7,381 bases of DNA from Gulosibacter sediminis. Its GTDB lineage: Bacteria; Actinomycetota; Actinomycetes; Actinomycetales; Microbacteriaceae. The notes below the pieces were generated by a model. That model had not been told where the DNA came from, made no database searches, and worked only from the letters and a program-made list of their open reading frames with translations. The DNA lies in the NCBI RefSeq assembly GCF_014904065.1, contig NZ_JACXJG010000010.1, forward strand, positions 223,553 through 230,933, read 5' to 3'. The translations under genes and the position numbers were made by a program. Every line of letters begins with the position of its first letter. Positions within the stretch are counted from its first letter, which is position 1. Of the stretch, positions 6,711-7,381 are shown one piece after another.

Positions 6711-7381
6711 GTGACGACACCCTCTCTTCCCGCGAAGCGGAACTGGCTCGGCCTCATGCTCATCGGCGTGGCCGTCGGCATCGCGTCGGGCCTGTTTGGC
6801 GTGGGCGGCGGCATCATCATCGTGCCGGCGCTCGTGTACCTGCTCGCCTATGACCACAAGATCGCGTCGGGCACCTCGCTGCTCGCGATCGTGATTCCCG
6901 CCGTCGTCGGCGTCGTGAGCTACGGCCTGCGCGGCGACGTCGACTATCTGCTCGCGCTGTTGCTCGCGGCGGGGTCGATCGTCGGCGCGCCGATCGGCGC
7001 GTGGCTGCTCAAGCGGCTTGAGAAGCGCATCGTGCAGATCGTGTTCATCTGCTTCTTGGTGATCGTCATCGTCACGTTGTTTTTGGTTGTGCCGTCGCGC
7101 GATGCCGAGGTGCACGTCGACCTGCTCAGCGGTGCGCTCATCGTGCTCGTCGGCCTCGTGGCCGGCATCGCCGGTGGCCTGCTCGGCATTGGCGGGGGAG
7201 TGATCGTCGTGCCCGCGCTCGTCGTGCTCTTCGGCGCGAGCGACCTCGTTGCGAAGGGCACGTCGCTGCTCATGATCATCGCGACCGGGTTGTCGGGCAC
7301 CGTGGCGAACATCCGCCACCGCAACGTCGACACGGTTGGCGCGCTGACCCTCGGCGTCGCCGCGGGCGTCGTGACCCCGTT
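6711..7381 (+). CDS. TSUP (TauE/SafE-like) membrane permease, 3' end outside window
   Basis: Putative inner-membrane transporter of the TSUP family, whose members move sulfite, sulfonates or related small organic acids; the substrate here cannot be told. The 223 visible residues are strongly hydrophobic and show the family's internal duplication: SGLFGVGGGIIIVPAL at 26-41 recurs as GGLLGIGGGVIVVPAL at 155-170, and KIASGTSLLAIV at 50-61 recurs as LVAKGTSLLMII at 179-190, both offset by 129 residues. GAPIGAWLLKRL (92-103) ends the first half. About 30-70 residues are missing at the right edge if the length is typical (about 250-300). The GTG at 6711 is the first plausible start after the rsfS stop; GGAG inside the end of rsfS (6695-6698) is 12 bases away. 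ATG 6756 would remove part of the first membrane segment. Confidence 0.93.
   Translation, partial: MTTPSLPAKRNWLGLMLIGVAVGIASGLFGVGGGIIIVPALVYLLAYDHKIASGTSLLAIVIPAVVGVVSYGLRGDVDYLLALLLAAGSIVGAPIGAWLLKRLEKRIVQIVFICFLVIVIVTLFLVVPSRDAEVHVDLLSGALIVLVGLVAGIAGGLLGIGGGVIVVPALVVLFGASDLVAKGTSLLMIIATGLSGTVANIRHRNVDTVGALTLGVAAGVVTP

Noticed and set aside
6420..7319. 299-residue His/Asp/Glu-rich open frame on the - strand
   Set aside because: Mirror of rsfS and the TSUP gene; its composition reflects the complement of hydrophobic codons.

Overview
The window is a high-GC, actinobacterial housekeeping segment in which every gene reads on the + strand. The gene set and order, and the style of the L21 and L27 proteins (L27 starting MAHKKG with no cleaved leader; L21 starting [18 protein letters not shown]), fit an actinobacterium, most likely of the Microbacteriaceae. 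That family-level placement is inference from remembered sequences, not from a search.

Layout. Bases 1-2795 hold most of an RNase E/G gene (rne). Its start lies upstream of the window; the catalytic core is intact and is flanked by long disordered, Arg/Asp/Asn/Gln-rich arms that carry short tandem repeats. An 8-bp hairpin straddles its stop codon. Bases 2796-2989 are non-coding: a sigma70-like promoter (TTGACG, 18 bp, TAAAGT), then a roughly 130-base leader containing several perfect small hairpins. Next come rplU (L21) and rpmA (L27), closed by a textbook intrinsic terminator at 3609-3640. After a 76-base gap follows a tightly packed run: obgE (GTPase), a small single-membrane-segment protein, nadD (NAD biosynthesis), rsfS (ribosomal silencing factor) and the first 223 codons of a TSUP/TauE-SafE-type membrane transporter that runs off the right edge. 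Gaps in this run are 9-23 bases, so it looks like one transcription unit.

The common theme is ribosome production and shutdown plus RNA processing: RNase E/G matures and degrades RNA, L21 and L27 are 50S proteins, ObgE monitors 50S assembly, and RsfS blocks subunit joining under starvation. NadD makes NAD precursor and is often linked to rsfS. In many relatives, as I recall them, proB and proA sit between obgE and the small membrane gene; here they are absent from that position.

I see no mobile element, CRISPR array, rRNA or tRNA gene, prophage, defence or secondary-metabolite genes. I do not see a new multi-gene system. The best candidates for something under-described are the structured rplU leader, the repeat-bearing C-terminal arm of RNase E/G, and the His-rich tail of the small membrane protein.
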